A DNA stretch of 64,000 nucleotides from SFTJ01 sp045613305. GTDB taxonomy: Bacteria; Bacteroidota; Bacteroidia; Bacteroidales; Muribaculaceae. Of this stretch, positions 54,943-63,050 are shown piece after piece (the stretch's first letter is position 1; each line of letters begins with the position of its first letter). The position numbers and the translations under genes were made by a program. A model generated the notes under the pieces. That model saw only the letters and a program-made list of their open reading frames with translations. It made no database searches and was not told the origin of the DNA. The stretch is taken from assembly GCA_045613305.1 (NCBI GenBank), contig JAZLAU010000037.1, forward strand, positions 1 through 64,000, in the 5' to 3' direction.

Positions 54943-55953
54943 ATGACTAAAGTAGGTATTAATGGTTTCGGCCGCATCGGACGTTTTGTGTTCCGCGCTG
55001 CTCAAAACAGAAACGACATTGAAATCGTAGGTATTAACGACCTTTGCCCAGTTGATTACTTGGCTTACATGTTGAAGTATGACACTATGCACGGCCAATT
55101 CGAAGGCACTATCGAAGCTGACGTAGAAAACAATGTTCTTATCGTAAACGGTAAGAAGATCCGTGTAACTGCAGAACGTAACCCAGCTGATCTTAAGTGG
55201 AACGAAATCGAAGCAGAATACGTAGTTGAATCAACTGGTCTATTCTTGACTCAAGAAAAGGCTCAAGCTCACATCGAAGCTGGTGCTAAGTACGTTGTTA
55301 TGTCTGCTCCTTCAAAGGACGCAACTCCAATGTTCGTTTGCGGTGTAAACTTCGACAAGTATGAAAAGGGTACTCAATTCGTTTCTAACGCTTCTTGTAC
55401 TACAAACTGTTTGGCTCCTATCGCTAAGGTTTTGCACGACAAGTTCGGTATCACTGACGGTTTGATGACTACTGTTCACTCTACTACTGCTACTCAAAAG
55501 ACAGTTGACGGTCCATCTTTGAAGGACTGGCGTGGTGGCCGCGCTGCTGCTGGCAACATCATCCCTTCTTCTACAAGTGCTGCTAAGGCTGTAGGTAAGG
55601 TTATTCCTGAACTTAAAGGCAAGCTTACTGGTATGTCAATGCGTGTTCCTACTCTTGACGTTTCAGTTGTTGACTTGACAGTTAACTTGGCTAAGCCAGC
55701 TACTTATGCTGAAATCTGCGAAGCTATGAAGGAAGCTGCTGAAGGCGAACTTAAGGGTGTTCTTGGTTACACTGAAGATGCAGTTGTTTCTTCTGACTTC
55801 TTGGGTGACACTCGCACTTCTATCTTCGACGCTAAGGCTGGTATCGCTTTGACTGACACTTTCGTTAAGGTTGTTTCTTGGTACGACAACGAAATCGGTT
55901 ACTCAAACAAGGTTCTTGACCTTATCGCTCACATGAAGAAGGTTAACGGTTAA
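54943..55953 (+). CDS. gap: Glyceraldehyde-3-phosphate dehydrogenase
   Basis: A 336-residue glycolytic enzyme. The NAD-binding GINGFGRIGR starts the protein, the catalytic Cys152 lies in SNASCTTNCLAP, and WYDNEIGYSNKV lies near the end. Normal length for the family. Codon use is among the most biased in the window, fitting a very abundant enzyme. Confidence 0.98.
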   Translation: MTKVGINGFGRIGRFVFRAAQNRNDIEIVGINDLCPVDYLAYMLKYDTMHGQFEGTIEADVENNVLIVNGKKIRVTAERNPADLKWNEIEAEYVVESTGLFLTQEKAQAHIEAGAKYVVMSAPSKDATPMFVCGVNFDKYEKGTQFVSNASCTTNCLAPIAKVLHDKFGITDGLMTTVHSTTATQKTVDGPSLKDWRGGRAAAGNIIPSSTSAAKAVGKVIPELKGKLTGMSMRVPTLDVSVVDLTVNLAKPATYAEICEAMKEAAEGELKGVLGYTEDAVVSSDFLGDTRTSIFDAKAGIALTDTFVKVVSWYDNEIGYSNKVLDLIAHMKKVNG

Positions 55954-55984
55954 TCCTCGGATAATCATTAATTTTATCATATTG

Positions 55985-56015
55985 GCAGCTCGGGATTTCC
56001 CGGGCTGCTTTTTTT
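55985..56015 (+). terminator. Intrinsic terminator of gap
   Basis: GCAGCTCGGG pairs with CCCGGGCTGC around ATTT (one mismatch), followed by seven T. From 56016 to 56385 I see no gene or structure. Confidence 0.92.
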
Positions 56016-56385
56016 ATTTATTCATCGGCCAGTGCAGGCGCTCTTTTCCAGCGCCACATGATTATAGCGTTGAATACGCACCCACTTTCCTTCCTTTATC
56101 GGCAAACGCACACTCTACCGTTTCACCACTCTCTCTAAAACACACATTATATATATTTCTATATAGGCGCGTTTCGCCAACTCGCCCTCACTTGACCCAA
56201 AATCACACCGATTGCACCATTTGGGCCACAGATTTTACCTCCGAAAAACCGCAACCCGTACACCGCGCTTTATCACCACTAAACCAGACATTTAGCCCAC
56301 CCAAGTGACCCAGCCGAGCGGCAAATCATTGTTACAAATTTCCACTTTGTAGGTCTCTTTTTCTTATTTTTCCAAAAAAAAGTAT

Positions 56386-56393
56386 TAATTTTG
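56386..56393 (+). promoter_or_regulatory. -7 box for the FadL-type porin gene
   Basis: TAATTTTG, 41 nt before the ATG; the -33 region is T-rich but not a clear TTTG. Confidence 0.45.
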
Positions 56394-56433
56394 CGCCGGT
56401 AATAAAAATTTTCAAAAGACTAAAAGATTTAAA

Positions 56434-57855
56434 ATGATTAAGAAACATGTATTAGCAATCGTATTTGCTGCAACAAGTGCAGTTTCAATGATGGCGGGAG
56501 GCCTTCTAACAAATACGAACCAAAACGCTGCATTTTTGCGTCAAGTTAGCCAAGAAGCTGTAATCGACATCACAGGTGCTTACATGAACCCTGCAGGTAT
56601 CGCATTCCTTGAAAACGGTTTCCACCTAAGCCTTAACGCACAAAGCGCAAAGCAAACTCGCGAAATCAACACTACTTTCCCTCTTTTCGCTTACAACACA
56701 AAGAATCCTAACGCAACTCACAACTTCGTAGGTGAGGCAAACGCTCCAGTTATCCCAAGCTTCCAATTTGCTTACGTTCAAGACAAGTGGTCAGTTGCTG
56801 CTAACTTCGCTGTTGGTGGTGGCGGTGGTAAGTGCGAATTCGGCCAAGGCCTTGGCTCTTTCGAAGCACTTTACGCTGGTCAAATCTACTCAAGCGTAGC
56901 ATCTGCTTTGGGTCAAACTAACGCTGCTTACAACTCTACTGTAGGTTTCGGTGGTTACAGCCTTGACAGCTACATGCAAGGTACTCAATACTACTTCGGC
57001 CTTAGCGTGGGTGGTACATACAAGTTCACTGAAAACTTGGCTGGTTTCGTAGGTCTTCGTGGCGTTTACGCTACTTGCAACTACAACGGCTACGTTAAGA
57101 ACGTTTCTGCTGCATTCATCCCTGGCACTTCTCCTGCCGATGCAGTGGTTCTTCCTGTTATCCAACAAACCGTTAACGCTCAACTTGCTAACTCAAGCAT
57201 CGAACTTGACGCTAACCAAAAGGGCTTTGGTGTGACTCCAATCATCGGTGTTGACTGGAAGATCAACGACCAATGGAACGTTGCTGCTAAGTACGAATTC
57301 AAGACTCGTCTTCGCTTGGAAAACAGCACTGAAATGAACGAATATGCTGCTGGTGTTGCTCAAACTAACGCAACTCTTGGCCAATTCGCTGACGGTAAGA
57401 AGGTTGCTGCTGACATCCCTGCTTTCTTGGCAGTTGGTGTTCAATACAGCCCTATCAGCAAGGTTCGCCTAAACGCTGGTTACCACTTCTACGATGACTG
57501 CAACGCTACTTCTTATGGCGACAAGCAAAAGCTTGTTAACAACGGTACTTGGGAAGTAACTGCAGGTGCTGAATGGGACTGCTGCAAGTGGGTGACTGTG
57601 TCTGCTGGCTGGCAAACTACTCAATATGACTTGAGCGATGCTTACATGAACGACCTAAGCTTCTCTACTTCAAGCAACAGCATTGGTGGTGGTGTTCGCG
57701 TTCACGCTACTGACCGCATCAAGATCGACCTTTCTTACATGCACACTCTTTACGGCACTCGCGAAGTAACTGCTCAAACTGCTGCTGGCAACAAGACTGA
57801 CAGCTACACTCGCACAAACCGTGCGTTTGGCGTAGGCGTTAACTTTGCATTCTAA
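56434..57855 (+). CDS. OmpP1/FadL/TodX-family outer-membrane transporter
   Basis: A 473-residue outer-membrane beta-barrel. Signal peptide MIKKHVLAIVFAATSAVSMMA, then the N-terminal hatch region with the family feature GAYMNPAGIAFLENGFHLSL (about 49-68) and the C-terminal FGVGVNFAF. FadL-like proteins take up hydrophobic compounds such as long-chain fatty acids. Codons are strongly biased, so it is probably abundant. It has its own promoter and terminator. Confidence 0.92.
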   Translation: MIKKHVLAIVFAATSAVSMMAGGLLTNTNQNAAFLRQVSQEAVIDITGAYMNPAGIAFLENGFHLSLNAQSAKQTREINTTFPLFAYNTKNPNATHNFVGEANAPVIPSFQFAYVQDKWSVAANFAVGGGGGKCEFGQGLGSFEALYAGQIYSSVASALGQTNAAYNSTVGFGGYSLDSYMQGTQYYFGLSVGGTYKFTENLAGFVGLRGVYATCNYNGYVKNVSAAFIPGTSPADAVVLPVIQQTVNAQLANSSIELDANQKGFGVTPIIGVDWKINDQWNVAAKYEFKTRLRLENSTEMNEYAAGVAQTNATLGQFADGKKVAADIPAFLAVGVQYSPISKVRLNAGYHFYDDCNATSYGDKQKLVNNGTWEVTAGAEWDCCKWVTVSAGWQTTQYDLSDAYMNDLSFSTSSNSIGGGVRVHATDRIKIDLSYMHTLYGTREVTAQTAAGNKTDSYTRTNRAFGVGVNFAF

Positions 57856-57886
57856 TAAGATTATTGATAAAAATCCTCATAACCTA

Positions 57887-57917
57887 AAAGAGCAGCGAAA
57901 TTTCGCTGCTCTTTTTT
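57887..57917 (+). terminator. Intrinsic terminator of the FadL-type gene
   Basis: AGAGCAGCGAAA and TTTCGCTGCTCT form a perfect 12-bp stem, followed by T5. Confidence 0.93.
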
Positions 57918-57960
57918 CTTCTATCATAAATATTAATCGTGGGGTTTCTTCAACGCGTCA

Positions 57961-60765
57961 TTAATGCGCATCGAGCCAATTGGCAGCAATGGCATGCGAC
58001 GCTGTCAATGGCACATCGCCGGCATACGCACCCTGCATTTGCCTTACCACAATTTCTTGCAGCACTTCGGCTTCAGACGGCACTACATCGAAGTTGAGTT
58101 CGTCGTGCACCTGCATAATCATCTTCGACTGCAAGCCCTTCTGCTTCATCTCGGCATATATTCTCACCATTGCCAACTTAATCACATCGGCGGCTGTGCC
58201 CTGAATTGGAGCATTCACAGCGTTACGTTCAGAGAAACTGCGCACCACGGCATTACGAGAATTAATGTCGGGCAACATTCGGCGACGACCAAACAATGTG
58301 GTCACATAACCCTTTTCGCGAGCCTGCTTCACACTGTTATCAATGTAGTCGCGCACTCCCGGGAAAGTGGCAAAATATCCATCGATGAGCATTTTGCTTT
58401 CGGCACGCGGTATCTGCAATCGCTCCGACAATCCAAACGCCGAAATTCCGTACAGGATACCGAAATTAGCCGTCTTGGCTTTGCGACGCTGGTCGGCAGT
58501 CACTTCGGCCAACGGCACGTTATAGATTTTGGCCGCTGTCATGGCATGAATGTCAATATCCTTGCAAAACGAGTCGACCATTGTGACATCTTTGCTCAAA
58601 TCGGCCACCAATCGGAGTTCTATTTGCGAATAGTCGGCCGAGAAAAACAAGTTACCGCCGGCTGGAATAAAGGCCTTTCTGATTTCTCTGCCGTCATCGT
58701 TGCGAACAGGTATGTTTTGCAAATTTGGCGATGTTGACGACAATCGGCCTGTGGCAGTCACTGTCTGGTTGTAAGTGGTGTGAATGCGTCCGGTTTCCGA
58801 ATTTATAAGTTCAGGCAGTGCATTAACATATGTAGACAGCAATTTGCGGATGCCTCTCAAATCAAGAATCTTGTCGACCAACGGATGACGGTCGCGCAAG
58901 TGCATCAGCACCTCTTCGGTGGTTGAATATTGGCCGGTCTTGGTTTTCTTTGCCTTATCGTCAATTTTTAGTTTGTCAAACAAAATCTCGCCCACCTTCA
59001 TTGGCGACGCGGTGTTAAACTGCTCGCCGGCAAGCGCAAAGCACTCTTGCTCCAATTCGTTCATGCGCTGCGTTAGCACCACCGAATAGTCGTTGAGAGC
59101 CTTCACATCCACTCTCGCACCATTATATTCCATGTCGGCAAGCACCTCCACAAGCGGAATCTCTATATCGGTAAGCAGCGAAGTAATACCCTCTTGAGCA
59201 ATCTTTTCGTCAAGAACATCGCGAAGCATCATTGCAGCATCGGCAAGTCGACACCCATAATTGCACAATGCTTCGTGCGACATATCGGCAAATCGGCGAC
59301 GATTTTTACCCTTAGGGCCAAGCAATTCGTCAACAGTGGTGCAAGTCATGCCCAGCAACTCATCGCTTATGCGTGCTGTGTCGTGCAAACGTTCGGGTTG
59401 CAACAAATAGTGCGCCACGGCCGTGTCGTAATATGGCATGCCAAGCGCTATGCCTTGGCGGCGAAGCATCACCATGTTGCGTTTAGTTTCCGAACTGATT
59501 ATCGTGGTGTTGGAGTTTTCGAACAAAGGCTTCAAAAGTTGCAAATGCACTGCAGGAACATAGCAAGCCCGGCCGGGCTCAATAGCCAAAGCTACACCCA
59601 CAACCGATGCAGTCATTGCCTCATCGCCATCGGCCAATATCTCTACGCCCACAGCCGAGCGCAACATGGCCTTTGCCACAAGGTCGGCCACTTCGGCAGT
59701 TTGAGTCACAACGGTGTAACTCACCTCGGCAGGCGATGTAACCTTAACTTCGTGCACGACTTCGTCGGCTTCGTCTTCGTCATCATCACCGAAAAGCGAC
59801 ATTTGTCCACTTTTTGGCTTCGACGGTGCTTGTGGCTTCTGCGGCTCTTCGTTCTTCTCTACCACAACCGAGCCTTCAAGCCCCACATTACCCTCGTTTT
59901 GGTCGATAATCCTTGTGATGAATGTGCGGAATTCAAGTTCTTTAAACACCTCTCTCAACGCCTCGGCATTGATAGCCCTGCGGCTCAACATCTCTTCGTT
60001 GAACTCCACAGGAACGTCGGTCTTAATCGCCGCAAGCAATTTCGAGAACTCTATCTTTTCAACGTTTTCTTCTACCTTCTTCTTAATCGCACCCTTCAAC
60101 ATATGGGTGTTTGCCATTAGGTTTTCAACCGAGCCAAACTGCTTAATCAACTTTGCCGCAGTCACCTCGCCCACACCTGGGCATCCGGGTATGTTATCCA
60201 CCTTGTCGCCCATTAGAGCCAACATGTCGATAACCTGACCGGTGCTATCGATGCCAAATTTCTCGCACACCTCTTTCGCACCCATTATTTCATAACCGCC
60301 GGTGTGTGGTTTATAGATTTTTACGTCATCGTTAACCAACTGACCAAAGTCTTTATCGGCAGTTACCATATAGGTTAAAAATCCTCGTTCGCGAGCCATC
60401 ACCGACAGTGTGCCAATCACATCGTCGGCCTCATATCCAGGCACCTCCAAAACTGCTATGTTATAAGCCTCGGCTATGCGCTTAATATAAGGCACCGCCT
60501 TCTTAATGTCTTCGGGAGTTTCCTGTCGGCCAGCCTTATATTCGGCATACATCTCGTGGCGGAAAGTGCCGCCCTTGGGGTCAAAACATATTGCTATATG
60601 GCTTGGCGACTCTCGCTTCAACAGGTCTTGAAGGGTGTTGATAAACCCAAACATGGCCGACGTGTTGAGCCCCTGCGATGTGTAGCGCGGACTTCTTATC
60701 AATGCATAGTAGGCTCTAAATATCAATGCATAAGCATCGAGCAGAACCAGTTTTTTTCTTTCCAT
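57961..60765 (-). CDS. polA: DNA polymerase I, proofreading site apparently lost
   Basis: A 934-residue enzyme. The 5'-nuclease domain is intact (GYEADDVIGTL 110-120, TADKDFGQLV, LMGDKVDNIPG). A linker at 300-345 contains QMSLF (321-325), a sliding-clamp-binding pentapeptide. The 3'-5' exonuclease-fold domain (about 350-525) lacks its catalytic acids: the DxE motif aligns with E375-I-L377, the aspartate of the NLKYD motif with Asn430, and the aspartate of YxxxD with Leu507. The polymerase domain is complete: motif A DYSQIELR (711-718), motif B RRKAKTANFGILYG (760-773) and motif C QVHDEL (885-890). It should fill gaps and remove primers but not proofread. Confidence 0.96.
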   Translation of the reverse strand: MERKKLVLLDAYALIFRAYYALIRSPRYTSQGLNTSAMFGFINTLQDLLKRESPSHIAICFDPKGGTFRHEMYAEYKAGRQETPEDIKKAVPYIKRIAEAYNIAVLEVPGYEADDVIGTLSVMARERGFLTYMVTADKDFGQLVNDDVKIYKPHTGGYEIMGAKEVCEKFGIDSTGQVIDMLALMGDKVDNIPGCPGVGEVTAAKLIKQFGSVENLMANTHMLKGAIKKKVEENVEKIEFSKLLAAIKTDVPVEFNEEMLSRRAINAEALREVFKELEFRTFITRIIDQNEGNVGLEGSVVVEKNEEPQKPQAPSKPKSGQMSLFGDDDEDEADEVVHEVKVTSPAEVSYTVVTQTAEVADLVAKAMLRSAVGVEILADGDEAMTASVVGVALAIEPGRACYVPAVHLQLLKPLFENSNTTIISSETKRNMVMLRRQGIALGMPYYDTAVAHYLLQPERLHDTARISDELLGMTCTTVDELLGPKGKNRRRFADMSHEALCNYGCRLADAAMMLRDVLDEKIAQEGITSLLTDIEIPLVEVLADMEYNGARVDVKALNDYSVVLTQRMNELEQECFALAGEQFNTASPMKVGEILFDKLKIDDKAKKTKTGQYSTTEEVLMHLRDRHPLVDKILDLRGIRKLLSTYVNALPELINSETGRIHTTYNQTVTATGRLSSTSPNLQNIPVRNDDGREIRKAFIPAGGNLFFSADYSQIELRLVADLSKDVTMVDSFCKDIDIHAMTAAKIYNVPLAEVTADQRRKAKTANFGILYGISAFGLSERLQIPRAESKMLIDGYFATFPGVRDYIDNSVKQAREKGYVTTLFGRRRMLPDINSRNAVVRSFSERNAVNAPIQGTAADVIKLAMVRIYAEMKQKGLQSKMIMQVHDELNFDVVPSEAEVLQEIVVRQMQGAYAGDVPLTASHAIAANWLDAH

Positions 60766-60896
60766 ATATTTTTCGTTTTTCTTCTACCTTCTATTTCTCG
60801 GCTCTCGCGGCACGAAAAATCACATAAATTTACTCCATTTTGTCGGCATACTGAAATTATCTCACCAAAATTTCTCTCTCTAAGGATATTATTTGC

Positions 60897-60904
60897 TAAT
60901 TTTG
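60897..60904 (+). promoter_or_regulatory. -7 box for the polyprenyl synthase - rnhB operon
   Basis: TAATTTTG only 19 nt before the ATG at 60924, giving a very short leader. The -33 box is not clear. Confidence 0.45.
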
Positions 60905-60923
60905 CGTCACACAAATTAATGCG

Positions 60924-61898
60924 ATGACTAAATTCGAAGAAATACAAAAAAACCTATCGGCCGAACTAACAAGCCTTAATCAGATTATTGCCGAATCGCT
61001 ACACAGCGACAATAGCCTGATGGAGCAAATCGTGACCGAGTTTTTAAAAACTAAAGGCAAACAGATTCGCCCAATGCTGTCGATTCTCACCGGGCAGCTA
61101 TTTAACGGCGATACCGACACAATACTTAAAGCAGCTGCCTCTATAGAACTGCTTCACAACGCCTCGCTTATTCACGACGACGTGATTGACGAATCGTCGG
61201 AACGCCGCGGACGCCCCACCATCAACCGCGTGTGGGACAACCACATCGCTGTGCTTGTGGGCGACTTCTTTGTGAGCTCGGCGCTTACTTGCGGCGTAGC
61301 TACTGGCGAACCTCGAGTGGTGAAAGTGATGGCCGACCGTGCTCGCGAACTCTCTTTAGGCGAAATTAGCCAAATCGACAATACACGAAAAAATTTCGTC
61401 ACCGAACAATCATACTACGACACCATTCGACGCAAAACCGCTGCCTTGTTTTGCAGTTGCGTGGAAGTGGGCGGATATGCTGCCGACGCACCTGTCGACA
61501 AACTTAATCAAGTGGTGAAATTCGCCGAATTGTTTGGCATTTGCTTCCAAATAAAAGACGACATCTTCGATTACTATAACGACCCGATAATAGGCAAACC
61601 AACAGGCAACGACCTTCGTGAAGGCAAGCGAACTCTGCCTCTAATATTTGCCCTCTCTGACGACAAGGCTCCAAACGTGGCCGAAATGCGCGCTCTTTCT
61701 GAAAAGCCTCAACTTTCAAGCGAGGAAATCGACACGCTAATTACGTTTGCTAAAGAAAACGGCGGAATCGACTATGCTGAGAAAAAAATGATTGAACTCA
61801 GAGACGAAGCTTTTGAAATTATAAGCCAGTTTGACAACGACAAGATTGTACAATCGTTTAAAGACTTGTTTACGTTTGTCATCGAGCGAAATGTGTAA
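60924..61898 (+). CDS. Polyprenyl diphosphate synthase
   Basis: A 324-residue trans-prenyltransferase that chains isopentenyl diphosphate onto an allylic diphosphate, probably to make the side chain of menaquinone. First Asp-rich motif in LIHDDVIDESSERRG, second in FQIKDDIFDYYND, and the KQIRPML near the N-terminus. Long-chain (octaprenyl/heptaprenyl-type) specificity is probable from the family but not certain. It is the first gene of an operon with rnhB 15 bp downstream. Confidence 0.93.
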   Translation: MTKFEEIQKNLSAELTSLNQIIAESLHSDNSLMEQIVTEFLKTKGKQIRPMLSILTGQLFNGDTDTILKAAASIELLHNASLIHDDVIDESSERRGRPTINRVWDNHIAVLVGDFFVSSALTCGVATGEPRVVKVMADRARELSLGEISQIDNTRKNFVTEQSYYDTIRRKTAALFCSCVEVGGYAADAPVDKLNQVVKFAELFGICFQIKDDIFDYYNDPIIGKPTGNDLREGKRTLPLIFALSDDKAPNVAEMRALSEKPQLSSEEIDTLITFAKENGGIDYAEKKMIELRDEAFEIISQFDNDKIVQSFKDLFTFVIERNV

Positions 61899-61913
61899 AA
61901 ACCTCGCCCCACT

Positions 61914-62510
61914 ATGCTACAACCGTTTCTCATAGAAGGCCGCATTGAAGCCGGATGCGATGAAGCCGGACGTGGGTGTCTGGCCGGACCTGTTACGGCC
62001 GCTGCCGTGATTTTACCGCCCGACTTCAGCAACGACCTGCTCAACGATTCGAAAAAACTCACCGAACGACAACGCGAAGCGTTGCGCCCCATAATTGAGC
62101 GCGAAGCTGTGGCTTGGGCTGTGGCTTTCGTTTCGCCGCAAGAAATCGACGAAATCAACATCTTGCGCGCTTCAATCACTGCCATGCATCGGGCCATCGA
62201 CCAACTAAACACTCGCCCCGAAGCGCTGCTTATCGACGGTAACAAGTTCTACAACTATCAAGACATTCCTCACACCACTATTGTGAAAGGCGACGGAAAG
62301 ATGATGAGTATTGCTGCGGCTTCGGTGTTGGCTAAAACTTATCGTGACGAATACATGAAAAAACTGCACGACGAGTTCCCTAACTACGATTGGCTCACCA
62401 ACAAAGGATATCCCACAAAGAAGCATCGCGAAGCAATTGCTAAATTCGGCCCAACCCCTCACCACAGAATGTCGTTTCAACTTCTGGAACGACAACTCAG
62501 CCTATTCTAA
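61914..62510 (+). CDS. rnhB: Ribonuclease HII
   Basis: A 198-residue endonuclease that cuts RNA in RNA-DNA hybrids and at single ribonucleotides. Motifs: AGCDEAGRGCLAGP (catalytic Asp16, Glu17), NDSKKLTERQRE, LLIDGNKFY and GDGKMMSIAAASVLAKTYRD. The very C-terminus is QLSLF (194-198), the consensus bacterial sliding-clamp-binding pentapeptide, so it is probably tethered to the replication clamp. Confidence 0.95.
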   Translation: MLQPFLIEGRIEAGCDEAGRGCLAGPVTAAAVILPPDFSNDLLNDSKKLTERQREALRPIIEREAVAWAVAFVSPQEIDEINILRASITAMHRAIDQLNTRPEALLIDGNKFYNYQDIPHTTIVKGDGKMMSIAAASVLAKTYRDEYMKKLHDEFPNYDWLTNKGYPTKKHREAIAKFGPTPHHRMSFQLLERQLSLF

Positions 62511-62533
62511 TCTAAAAACACTCATTCACAAAT

Positions 62534-63010
62534 ATGCAAAACGTTGACTTGATTTCGCTTAGCGACACCAGTGAATACATCAAAATCATTGAAGAATTTG
62601 CCTCTCTGCGCAATTCTTTTAAAATTCGCAAACGCCATTACGACCTCGACATGCAACGTGGATTCGTGAATATGGCAAACTCACGCATCGAAAAAATCAA
62701 CGAGATTAAAGCACAAATCGAGCAACTTCAGCCACGCGTGAAAGACATCGCTTTGCAGGCTGACCAAAACCTTGCCATTGACGCAAAATACAAACCGGCT
62801 CGATTAGTTCGCCTTTACTGCGACTTGCTGATTACTGCTCCTCACGACCTCATGAAACTGCAACAAAAAATCAGCACCCTGCGCTCTCAAGTGTTTAAAA
62901 ATCCCTCTCAAGAAACATTCGCGGCCAACGACGCAAATCCAGCCGAAAAAAATGTAACAACAAGCAACAACACTTTAGTGCAACCAGAGCAAATGTCGCT
63001 TTTCGACTAA
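62534..63010 (+). CDS. Coiled-coil protein with C-terminal clamp-binding motif
   Basis: A 158-residue cytosolic protein of unknown family. Residues of about 10-80 and 100-125 look helical and coiled-coil (MANSRIEKINEIKAQIEQLQ). A disordered stretch follows and the C-terminus reads QMSLFD (Gln153-Asp158), a sliding-clamp-binding pentapeptide plus one residue. It lies 23 bp after rnhB, whose product ends in a similar motif. A role at the replication clamp is inferred from this tail and its position; nothing else identifies it. Confidence 0.7.
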   Translation: MQNVDLISLSDTSEYIKIIEEFASLRNSFKIRKRHYDLDMQRGFVNMANSRIEKINEIKAQIEQLQPRVKDIALQADQNLAIDAKYKPARLVRLYCDLLITAPHDLMKLQQKISTLRSQVFKNPSQETFAANDANPAEKNVTTSNNTLVQPEQMSLFD

Positions 63011-63050
63011 CAGCCACCTCACACACGCACCGATATCTATAATTGCTCAT

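Noticed and set aside
59194..60120. A 308-codon plus-strand frame inside polA
   Set aside because: Antisense shadow of polA with no recognisable domain.
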